Below are positions 57,846-64,000 of a stretch of 64,000 bases of DNA, one piece after another. The notes beneath the pieces were generated by a model. That model was not told the origin of the DNA. It did no database searches and was given only the letters and a program-made list of their open reading frames with translations. The position numbers and the translations under genes were made by a program. The DNA is from Pseudomonas farris (GTDB lineage Bacteria; Pseudomonadota; Gammaproteobacteria; Pseudomonadales; Pseudomonadaceae): contig NZ_JAHSTV010000005.1 of NCBI RefSeq assembly GCF_019145235.1, positions 422,030 through 486,029 on the forward strand, read 5' to 3'. Each line of letters begins with the position of its first letter. Position 1 is the first letter of the stretch.

Positions 57846-60800
57846 TCAGTTAAGTTCCATCCATGCTTTGAGCACGGGTTCAACTCCTAGAGGCGCCTGA
57901 ACTTTCTTCAAGTAAGTATTCTTGATGTGTTTCTCGATTTTTTCACGAGCCTGTTTTAGCGAAGTCTGTGCAACGTCGCACCGGCGTGGCGTCTCTTGCG
58001 TGGATCGAATAGCATCCACGATATGAGCTGCGTCATCCAGAATGTCACCACTGGTGAAATCCAATAGATACCACTGGGTATAGCCAGCTTCTAGTGTCCA
58101 CTGTGTCTGGTCGTCTGCGGAGTCTTCGTTAGCAGGCTTCGACGGCAGGGCGTAGCAGAAGAACACGGCTTGAGTTCCTGCCTTCAAATGCTGCTTGCCG
58201 CTGAACACTTTTCCCGGCAGGGATTGGAGGCGTGCTTCAAGGTCAGGATGCTCATTGAGAAGGGCTTGCAACTCCAGGTGCATGGCCTCTATGGGAGAAA
58301 GCGTGCCTTCGTAAGCGTCGGTAAACTCCTTCAACGCTTGATAATCATCTTCCGGCGTCAAAAGCTTGCGACCTTCGATGCCAAAAGTTTTAGAGATACG
58401 GAGCGTTTTCTTGGACACGGTGCGGAATAGGCGAAGCAGTTCGTCCAATTCGTCTGGTGGGAGGAAGTTCCAATAAGCAGTTTCGCCTCGCAGTTTTTTC
58501 TGATCCGGGTGATCAGTCACAATGCGGGCCTCGATGACCGGGTCCATTCTGCGGTCAACCCGGCCAATGCGCTGCATCAGGCGTACAGGATTCCAGTGAA
58601 GGTCGTAATTGATGATGCGTGTGGCGTCTTGCAGGTTGAGCCCCTCTGACAGGACATCCGTAGCGACAAGCACACGAATCTCCTGCTGACGGTTCTCTGC
58701 CAATTCGGCGCTGCTGGAGCCATTGTAATATGGCGAAAAACGTGTGATGACTTCACCACGATCAGTCTTGGTTGCGCTGTCGATTTCCTCGACACCCTGG
58801 ATGTCAGCGTCAATTAGTTGCTGCTTGAGATAACGCGCCGTACTCATGAACTCGCTGAAAATCAGCACCTTGTGCTCTTTAAGTACAGGATCCTTTTTCA
58901 GCAACGTAATCAGGGCTTGCAGCTTCTTGTCCTGAGACGGCTTGAATTTGTCCAGTTCCTTCAGGAAGGATGCAATCTGATCTAGATCGAGCAGTGTTTC
59001 TGAAATAATTTCATCGACTTTGAATTTTTCTCGTGGAAGCTTTTCGACTGCCTCCATCAGTTCTTGTGGCACTACGTCTTCATCGGCATCGACTCCATCC
59101 TCTTCGCCAAACAGCTCGAACTGATGGGATTGTACATAGTCAATTAATCCTGAGTGCTGGTTCTTCCATCGATCAACAAGCCGCTTCTCGTGCGCCGTTT
59201 CTGCATGCACTTGCACCCATGCCAGCAATTTAAACAGCAGGGTCCAGCAGGAAGCACGAAATGCATGGACCGAACTTTCGAAGCGTTTCAAGAATTGCGT
59301 GCGAATCAGTGAAACTACCTGCTTCTGGCGACCTTCGGCGAATACATCAATGTCATCCATATCGCCGCGGTAGTAGGCGTAAGGGTCGTAGATCGCTAAG
59401 GAAAAAAGTGGCTTCTCCTTGCTGAAGGCCGCCTCCAACATTTGAAGCAACTTCCCATATGTTTGCTTCACGGAGTAAGGCTGAACCATTGGCTCCCGCG
59501 GCTTCGGGAAAAGAATATCGCCGTCACCCGACGCCTCAAGGCTACGACGTACGTAGGCGCGACTTCTCTGGACCACGAGGGCTTGGAACAGGGCGTCCGT
59601 CCCCAGCACAACGTCCGCTTCCACCTGATCGGTCTGGACTTCCTCACTGCCGGTGGTAGTACGATTCAGGGATCGCTCAAGATCTTTTTCCATCTTGCGG
59701 AAGTGCCCTGGAAGAGAGTGAATTCCGAGTGGGGCGTCCTTGAAATAGTCTGCTTGCTGGCGGGAGAATATTTCGATCATGTGCTGCAAATCGCGCAATC
59801 GGTTATTGACTGGCGTTGCTGTCAGCATGAATACGGTCTTTCCTTCCGCAAGTTCGTACAGTTTCCAGTATCGCGATTGAGGGTCGTTGGGATCGCCCTT
59901 AGTGCCCGTATTGCGAAAATGGTGAGCTTCATCGATCAGAATGACATCTGCGCGCTCTTTGACGCTAGCGAGATCCTCAGCGACTTGCCCGCCACGCATT
60001 AAGTCGGTGTGATTGAAGATTTCAAGTTGGCTGTACTTTCCGAACAGATGAGGCAAGCGCTGCTTGAGCGCGCGCTCCCACACGGGCTTCCTGGCCGATT
60101 TGGGTACAAACAACGCGACCTTCAACCGGTCATGGACAATCAAGCGCTCGATGAGCATCAGTCCGACATAAGTCTTACCAAGGCCAACGCCATCGCACAA
60201 AAGTGCACCTTGGAAACGATTGGCGCGTTTTAGTAGGGCGTGATAACCCTCTCGTTGATAAGGAGCAAGTATTTTATAGATAACTGAGTGGTTGCGCTCC
60301 CACTCGGTGGCCGTCAGCTCATGTCCTTTGAAAAACTCGTGCAATGCCTTTGTGTAAATATCGAAAGGCCGATACTCCTCTACATGACGCTCTATTACTC
60401 GGAGGAGCTCTTCCGTCACATCCTCGGCCTGCTCCCAATGTTGGTCGTACCATTCTTGAAGAACGGCAACAGGGGAGCCTGTGATCTGCACGTTCAACTC
60501 CACATTCTGAGTTAGGCCAAGATAAGTAAAATTTGATGAGCCAACTAGGGCTGAAGATCCGATGACTTCCATTCGGGCGTGCGTGATATATGCTTTGGCA
60601 TGAAACTTGTCTTTGCGATATACGCGACACTGAATTTTTTTACTGCGTATAGCTTCAACGATTGCCTCGACGCCATCAAGAAAGTCGTTCTTCTTCTTTT
60701 CGACCTCGATGCTATGGTCCAGCCTGCCCGCTACACGAACCAAGCCTTCGTTAAAAGCCTTCTTCGTTCTTTGGGATACCTCATCCCCCATCAAAATGCG

Positions 60801-60989
60801 AATGCCATCAACCTTCTTCCATTCGTCACCGAGGGCAAGTAAAGCACTTATCTCAAAATAACCGGTTGCGATATCGATGGATTTGGAAAGCTGGCACCAG
60901 TCGCGCAGATAGCGAATAGCTTTCCAGTCTTCCTCGCTGTTATCAACGATGAATAGCTCGCTGCCGGATAGGCTTGTTCTTCTAGGCAT
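57846..60989 (-). CDS. PLD-nuclease / SNF2-type helicase fusion
   Basis: 1047 residues. Residues ~1-200 are a phospholipase-D-like nuclease domain with one HKD motif: H130 and K132 in FHAKAYI and GSSNFTYLG at ~150-158. The rest is a superfamily 2 helicase of HepA/SNF2 type: Walker A GVGLGKT (267-273), DEAH (353-356), LTATPVNN (389-396), and motif VI QRIGRVDRR. A long insertion separates the two RecA lobes. Predicted to translocate on DNA and cut it. It is first in the operon; the methyltransferase start is 22 bases downstream with AAGGAAAA before it. Confidence 0.9.
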   Translation of the reverse strand: MPRRTSLSGSELFIVDNSEEDWKAIRYLRDWCQLSKSIDIATGYFEISALLALGDEWKKVDGIRILMGDEVSQRTKKAFNEGLVRVAGRLDHSIEVEKKKNDFLDGVEAIVEAIRSKKIQCRVYRKDKFHAKAYITHARMEVIGSSALVGSSNFTYLGLTQNVELNVQITGSPVAVLQEWYDQHWEQAEDVTEELLRVIERHVEEYRPFDIYTKALHEFFKGHELTATEWERNHSVIYKILAPYQREGYHALLKRANRFQGALLCDGVGLGKTYVGLMLIERLIVHDRLKVALFVPKSARKPVWERALKQRLPHLFGKYSQLEIFNHTDLMRGGQVAEDLASVKERADVILIDEAHHFRNTGTKGDPNDPQSRYWKLYELAEGKTVFMLTATPVNNRLRDLQHMIEIFSRQQADYFKDAPLGIHSLPGHFRKMEKDLERSLNRTTTGSEEVQTDQVEADVVLGTDALFQALVVQRSRAYVRRSLEASGDGDILFPKPREPMVQPYSVKQTYGKLLQMLEAAFSKEKPLFSLAIYDPYAYYRGDMDDIDVFAEGRQKQVVSLIRTQFLKRFESSVHAFRASCWTLLFKLLAWVQVHAETAHEKRLVDRWKNQHSGLIDYVQSHQFELFGEEDGVDADEDVVPQELMEAVEKLPREKFKVDEIISETLLDLDQIASFLKELDKFKPSQDKKLQALITLLKKDPVLKEHKVLIFSEFMSTARYLKQQLIDADIQGVEEIDSATKTDRGEVITRFSPYYNGSSSAELAENRQQEIRVLVATDVLSEGLNLQDATRIINYDLHWNPVRLMQRIGRVDRRMDPVIEARIVTDHPDQKKLRGETAYWNFLPPDELDELLRLFRTVSKKTLRISKTFGIEGRKLLTPEDDYQALKEFTDAYEGTLSPIEAMHLELQALLNEHPDLEARLQSLPGKVFSGKQHLKAGTQAVFFCYALPSKPANEDSADDQTQWTLEAGYTQWYLLDFTSGDILDDAAHIVDAIRSTQETPRRCDVAQTSLKQAREKIEKHIKNTYLKKVQAPLGVEPVLKAWMELN

Positions 60990-61025
60990 GGTTAACCTCG
61001 CTCCAATCTGTACCGTTGGTAATCA

Positions 61026-61310
61026 TCATCCATTTAGCCCACGCCCTTTCCCGTCGATTTGATCAAACGTTCTGATTTCATCGCCTGCAGTATCAGCTGT
61101 ATCTTGCTCAGCTCGCGGGGAGGCACGCTTCAACGATCTCCAAATCCTGATCGAAAGTCTCCGCCCTCTACACCGCGCACATTCGCCCATCATCGCTGGT
61201 GTAAACCACTCGATAGTGCCAATACGCCCTTCGAACTCTCGGATGGACCGGATGAAGCGGGTCTTCGTTGAGTCGACGGGGAGAGCGCATTCTACACATA
61301 GCGCTGGCAC
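61026..61310 (-). CDS. Small zinc-ribbon-like protein upstream of the helicase
   Basis: 94 residues with two Cys pairs: C5-x2-C8 (LCVEC) and C44-x2-C47 (CARC), spaced like a zinc ribbon, and a central RSIREFEGRIGTIEWFTP. The C-terminal ~35 residues look disordered. It ends 36 bases before the helicase start on the same strand, so it may be the first gene of the operon, possibly a DNA-binding regulator. No family recognised; the Cys spacing is the main argument that it is real. Confidence 0.5.
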   Translation of the reverse strand: MPALCVECALPVDSTKTRFIRSIREFEGRIGTIEWFTPAMMGECARCRGRRLSIRIWRSLKRASPRAEQDTADTAGDEIRTFDQIDGKGRGLNG

Positions 61311-61485
61311 CTCTGACTTTCTGGAAGTCTACGACCCCGTTCGGAAACCGAATCCGGTTCTGTCAGAACTGATCTTGCTGCGGACTGCCGACCCCGTCCG
61401 CTTTGGGTCCGGCTGCAGCCTTTCAATCGAATGCCAGCTTCTGGCCGATTGCAGCCTACGGTTTACCCAAATTTGTAAACGTTGC

Positions 61486-61607
61486 TGTAACACCTATTTT
61501 GGCTTGTAACACCCAACGCACGTGAAAGATGAACGGTGTGTAACACAAATAAAAATCAATATATTCAATTAGTTAACGTAGATTGCAACACCGGAAACAC
61601 CTGTAAC
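61486..61607. repeat. TGTAAC motif cluster with AT-rich core, right copy (inverted)
   Basis: TGTAAC at 61486, 61505, 61539 and 61602, each followed by AC or AA, around the AT-rich stretch AAAAATCAATATATTCAATT (61551 on). The complement of that stretch, AATTGAATATATTGATTTTT, closely matches the left cluster's AATTGATATTATTGAATTTT. Confidence 0.65.
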
Positions 61608-61787
61608 ACATCTTTTCGAGCCCCCACACCCCATCAGTGATAGAGCCGCCAGCGAATGCAATACTGGCTTGGTATCGACTGATGAGGAATTCGAACACTG
61701 GGTTACCGAACGCCAGGACGCTTGGGAGGTGCCGTCTGCCAACAACGACCAGGAAGAGATGCATCGACCGGGGCACCGACATCGCCT

Positions 61788-61846
61788 GGGACCCTGGGGA
61801 TGTTCGGTGGGTACGGGGTCGGAAACCCGCGTGATCGTGTTAGCGG
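61788..61846 (+). repeat. 60-bp box, copy 1
   Basis: Contains GGGTACGGGGTCGGAAACCC and ends ATCGTGTTAGCGG. It recurs at 61930-61990 in the same direction and at 62162-62222 inverted. Each copy is followed by a different short repeat array. It is not part of a convincing gene. Confidence 0.75.
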
Positions 61847-61861
61847 AAAAGTGTACAGCTT

Positions 61862-61896
61862 AGTGAACAGGTGAACCTGGTGAACTGCTGTTCACC
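61862..61896 (+). repeat. GGTGAAC iteron array
   Basis: AGTGAAC 61862, GGTGAAC 61870, GGTGAAC 61879, then inverted GTTCACC 61890. Spacing is 8 and 9 bases. The inverted copy with its neighbours reads GGTGAACAG on the minus strand, the sequence I remember as the P4 alpha-protein binding site. A replication origin role for the island's primase-helicase is inferred. Confidence 0.65.
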
Positions 61897-61929
61897 TGTG
61901 CACTTGCCCTATCGCTTGGTAGCTCGCCG

Positions 61930-61990
61930 GGGACCCTGGGCACTTCGAATGGGTACGGGGCAAAGAACCCGCGCGTTCGTGTTAGCGGCT
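61930..61990 (+). repeat. 60-bp box, copy 2
   Basis: Same layout as copy 1: GGACCCTGGG, then TGGGTACGGGG, AACCCGCG and TCGTGTTAGCGG, with scattered differences. It lies 142 bases after copy 1. Confidence 0.75.
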
Positions 61991-62006
61991 GGATTTTTGA
62001 AATTGG

Positions 62007-62039
62007 TTGACAGGTTGACGGAGTTGACTCGGTTGACGA
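62007..62039 (+). repeat. GGTTGAC repeat array
   Basis: GGTTGAC at 62007, GGTTGAC at 62015, AGTTGAC at 62024, GGTTGAC at 62033; spacing 8, 9 and 9 bases, the same rhythm as the GGTGAAC array but a different core. Confidence 0.7.
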
Positions 62040-62067
62040 ACGCCATGCGTGCGTTATCAGCAACACG

Positions 62068-62110
62068 AAGGGGCATTTTTACCAACACGGTAACGATGCC
62101 CCTTTTTCTT
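62068..62110 (+). terminator. Strong terminator inside the island's non-coding end
   Basis: AAGGGGCAT..ATGCCCCTT followed by TTTCTT. Nothing coding precedes it on the plus strand, so the repeat modules may be transcribed. Confidence 0.75.
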
Positions 62111-62161
62111 CAAGATCCTTTCAATTTCAACGTTGAAATTTCAGTAAGCTGGGGAATCTGT

Positions 62162-62222
62162 CGCTACCACGATGTCGCGGGTTTCCGACCCCGTACCAAG
62201 AGAAACTCTCCAGGGGCCCCGG
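62162..62222 (-). repeat. 60-bp box, copy 3 (inverted)
   Basis: On the minus strand it reads GGTACGGGGTCGGAAACCCG and then CATCGTGGTAGCG, closest to copy 1. On its 3' side lies a third kind of array, TTTCAATTTCAACGTTGAAA (62116-62135), a palindrome of TTGAAA units. Confidence 0.72.
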
Positions 62223-62374
62223 CGAGATTTGGCTGAACGGTTGCGTTCCAGTTCGCCCGAGCTAACCTCCACCTCTGCTGGGCAACACGATAATGAACCA
62301 GCGTCGAAGCATGTTGAGTAGCACCTGTACCTGAGCCACAACACACCTAGCACATGGAAGCGAGGGCTTAGCAA

Positions 62375-62593
62375 ATGCAGTCATTCATCATCAACAAGAA
62401 TGTTCAGCCTAACGGCGACTACGAGATACATAACGCAACAACCGGCTGTATGCATATGCCACTGGCGGTAAACCAAATTCCGCTAGGCAATCACCTCACC
62501 TGCTACGGCGCTGTCTCGGCAGCTCGAACAGCGTGGGCGAACCAGCGAATAAACGGATGCTTCTACTGCTGTAATCCGTGCCATACGACGTAA
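62375..62593 (+). CDS. Short Cys-rich island protein
   Basis: 72 residues (MQSFIINKNVQPNGDYEIHN, ending CFYCCNPCHTT). The C-terminal CFYCCNPC and an earlier HLTCYGA suggest metal binding. I recall similar short proteins, with 'GDHEVH' and 'C-YCC--CH', near the distal end of integrated islands in gammaproteobacteria; function unknown. It is the last gene before the right att site. Confidence 0.7.
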   Translation: MQSFIINKNVQPNGDYEIHNATTGCMHMPLAVNQIPLGNHLTCYGAVSAARTAWANQRINGCFYCCNPCHTT

Positions 62594-62654
62594 GGTTGTA
62601 TCGACGAGGCGAGATCACGTAAGGTGTCGCGTATTCGAGTAGGCCGTGTCGATT

Positions 62655-62673
62655 TGTATCCCGACATGTATCC
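62655..62673 (+). repeat. TGTATCC pair near the right att site
   Basis: TGTATCC at 62655 and 62667, the same motif as the cluster before the integrase gene. About 50 bases inside attR, as expected for arm-type sites. Confidence 0.6.
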
Positions 62674-62718
62674 CCACTTACGAAACCGAGCTGCAAGCCA
62701 CGAATTATATGGAACGCA

Positions 62719-62738
62719 CGAGTCTCCCTCGGGCACCA
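62719..62738 (+). repeat. Right attachment site (attR)
   Basis: CGAGTCTCCCTCGGG then CACCA: a copy of the tRNA-Leu 3' end lacking one G compared with attL. Followed by a terminator as a tRNA would be. Confidence 0.85.
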
Positions 62739-62746
62739 AAATTAAG

Positions 62747-62778
62747 AAAGGTCTTGCTTTGCAAGGCCTTTTTTTTCG
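62747..62778 (+). terminator. Probable original terminator of the tRNA-Leu gene
   Basis: AAAGGTCTTGC..GCAAGGCCTTTTTTTT, 8 bases after attR. The position fits a tRNA terminator displaced by the island. Confidence 0.85.
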
Positions 62779-62899
62779 TCTGTAGAAAAGTGATCTCACC
62801 CCGCCGCTACCGTGGAGCGCCGAAGGCTGCGATCTTTTGATCTTGTCTTTTCGGTGCTACAGCCCCAAACCGCTCGCTAACGAATCAAGGATTCACACA

Positions 62900-63229
62900 A
62901 TGGAATTGCCACTGGAAACCGTTGCCCTTTTCGCCTTCAAGCTGGCTTATGAGACGGAAGGTGAAAGTCCGATTCTGCGGGATGATCCGATCATGAGTGA
63001 CTATGAGCGGGAGGTGTTTGGGTTACTGGTACGTAGGGGGGATGTTGAGGGGATTCAGTTTCGAGTGGCGCACTGCGTGAGTTCGGCGATGGAAGCTTTA
63101 GGCGGTGTTGATACTCCGCTGGGGCGGGAGCTGCACAGGTTGTCAGTTGACTTCAGCAATGCGCAGACGATGGAGCAGCTTGAAGTGCCGCTCATTTCGC
63201 TTAAGGACTACTTGAAAGATATTCAGTGA
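62900..63229 (+). CDS. Unknown protein (109 aa)
   Basis: From the ATG at 62900 (MELPLETVALFAFKLAYETE). Acidic and helical, with a conserved-looking MSDYEREVFGLLVRRGDVEG. No membrane segment or signal; no family recognised. The following gene starts directly after its stop, so the two form an operon. Outside the island by the att boundaries. Confidence 0.7.
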   Translation: MELPLETVALFAFKLAYETEGESPILRDDPIMSDYEREVFGLLVRRGDVEGIQFRVAHCVSSAMEALGGVDTPLGRELHRLSVDFSNAQTMEQLEVPLISLKDYLKDIQ

Positions 63230-63787
63230 ATGAAAATGCAGCGTGCAAACCAGGCGTTTCCGGCTTTTCTTAAACAAGAGGCAGAGGCTCTCGACCAGAT
63301 TATTGACCAGCTCCGCCAGGCGCGCGTGGCGATGCATCGATTCATAGAGGTCAGAGTCGGCGAGGAGGAATTGGTCATTCCCTACCGGATTTATCACCAG
63401 GGCTATGAGGATGCCTTTGACCACTTGACTGAAACTCAGAGCATTTTGTACTCGTGTCTTCTGACACGGCACCACGATGGTCATGTGCGCCAAGGTCAAC
63501 TGGAACGCATTCTCTCAGTGCACGAACCCTGGATTGTCCCGTTCGTGTTCCAGTTGACGGGCGAGTACGTCATCCAGATTCTTGAAACCGTTGAGGCGCA
63601 TCTGCCCAAGTTCGATCCGGTGCTTTACGGCCGCTTCATTCGAGACAATCAGGCGTACTTTCAAACGACGCAAGCACGCATGATCAGTTACTGGGATTGC
63701 TACTACCGACGCCTGTACAAACACCCATCCGACTATGTCGGGTTTCGTGTGTTTGCCAAGTTTCGCGAGTTTTCCAAAAGCTGCTAG
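63230..63787 (+). CDS. Unknown protein (185 aa)
   Basis: Starts at 63230 (or at the ATG six bases on). Mostly helical, with many aromatic residues toward the end (YFQTTQARMISYWDCYYRRL). A short coiled-coil near the start (EAEALDQIIDQLRQARVAMH). No family recognised. Coupled to the previous gene; a joint function is likely but cannot be named. Confidence 0.7.
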   Translation: MKMQRANQAFPAFLKQEAEALDQIIDQLRQARVAMHRFIEVRVGEEELVIPYRIYHQGYEDAFDHLTETQSILYSCLLTRHHDGHVRQGQLERILSVHEPWIVPFVFQLTGEYVIQILETVEAHLPKFDPVLYGRFIRDNQAYFQTTQARMISYWDCYYRRLYKHPSDYVGFRVFAKFREFSKSC

Positions 63788-64000
63788 AACTGAGGATACC
63801 CAAGGTGGTGGTGCCCTAGTTCGGCATTAAGGGCTCGCTCGATGAGCGCTTTCTTGAACGCCATCGAGGCATCCTGAATGGCTCCGGCACTCATCAGGCC
63901 GCTGACAAACTGATCAATCAGCTCTGTGGAAATGGGCCTCCGGCGAGACCGAGACGGATACAGCCCCATGGATTCCCATAAGCCAGGACGGTGTTTCCGG
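63784..64000 (-). pseudogene. IS256-type transposase N-terminal remnant
   Basis: A leftward frame, open to the window edge, reads LIDQFVSGLMSAGAIQDASM then AFKKALIERALNAELGHHHLGY and stops two codons later. This is the N-terminal region of IS256-family (Mutator-like) transposases, whose normal text continues after the GYP; here it stops. No catalytic DDE part is in the window. The 5' end lies beyond base 64000. Confidence 0.75.

Larger units (their letters stand above)
45226..62738. mobile_element. 17.5-kb integrative island (P4-like) in tRNA-Leu
   Basis: The boundaries are the att-like direct repeats at 45226 and 62719. It carries, in order: integrase, AlpA-type regulator, small phage-type genes, a C4-type antisense RNA, a primase-helicase, IS debris, a three-gene helicase-methyltransferase-DUF3800 operon on the opposite strand, structured non-coding repeats and a short Cys-rich protein gene. 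No capsid, terminase or conjugation genes are present, so it resembles a phage satellite or a P4-type replicating island. Whether it can still excise is unknown. Confidence 0.88.

Noticed and set aside
57846..60989. Assignment of the helicase to Mokosh or DISARM
   Set aside because: Mokosh helicases are superfamily 1 and carry the PLD domain at the other end or on another chain; DISARM requires drmA, drmB and drmC, none of which is present.
61862..62039. CRISPR array
   Set aside because: The repeats are 7-9 bp tandem units without spacers, and there are no cas genes.
61573..62346. Several 60-120 codon frames in the distal non-coding part of the island
   Set aside because: They overlap each other on both strands, run through the 60-bp boxes and iteron arrays, and show no protein-like composition.

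Overview
The window is chromosomal DNA of a Pseudomonas of the fluorescens group. The evidence is a complete wspABCDEFR operon, a Pseudomonas-type DUF3509 gene, many copies of the fluorescens-group REP motif (core GTGGGAGCGGGCTTGCTCG) between genes, and housekeeping proteins of clear Pseudomonas type. No database search was possible; all names rest on motifs and family knowledge.

Layout. 1-4.8 kb: tail of an OmpA-family gene, a small membrane protein and lipoprotein hydrolase pair, a QEGLA-motif (DUF1704) metalloprotease-like protein, a lipoprotein and a TetR regulator. 4.9-7.6 kb: lysS and prfB, the latter with an intact programmed +1 frameshift site. 7.7-16.1 kb: the Wsp surface-sensing system, transcribed leftward as wspA-B-C-D-E-F-R with overlapping start and stop codons, ending in the c-di-GMP synthase WspR. 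16.4-23.5 kb: a DUF533/TerB protein, then a putrescine-type ABC transporter (ydcSTUV order) with a gamma-aminobutyraldehyde dehydrogenase, interrupted by REP pairs. 23.8-24.0 kb: a 264-bp palindrome-rich MITE-like element. 24.1-33.9 kb: opgD, an old-yellow-enzyme reductase, recJ, yaeQ, a CoA-transferase, two solute-binding-type proteins (one fused to a PAS domain but without any output domain) and a DUF3509 protein. 34.0-45.1 kb: thrC-hom-dsbC-xerD, a glycine-zipper protein, and queA-tgt-yajC-secD-secF.

45.2-62.7 kb: a 17.5-kb integrated island in the 3' end of a tRNA-Leu(CAA) gene. It has an att-like direct repeat at both ends, a tyrosine integrase, an AlpA-type regulator, a C4/CI-type antisense RNA, small phage-type genes, a P4-alpha-like primase-helicase and probable replication iterons. 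The apparent cargo is a three-gene leftward operon: a PLD-nuclease/SNF2-helicase fusion (1047 aa), a type IIG/ISP-like adenine methyltransferase (1113 aa) and a DUF3800 protein (272 aa), perhaps preceded by a small zinc-ribbon protein. I read this as a restriction-like antiphage system; I cannot match the exact combination to a named system. The tRNA's likely original terminator lies just beyond the right att site, 17.5 kb away.

The distal end of the island (61.3-62.4 kb) is non-coding but highly structured. It holds three copies of a 60-bp box, each followed by its own short repeat array (GGTGAAC, GGTTGAC, TTGAAA-type), and an AT-rich core with TGTAAC motifs whose inverted counterpart lies beside the integrase. 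62.8-64.0 kb: chromosomal or older accessory DNA with two unknown genes and an IS256-type transposase remnant.
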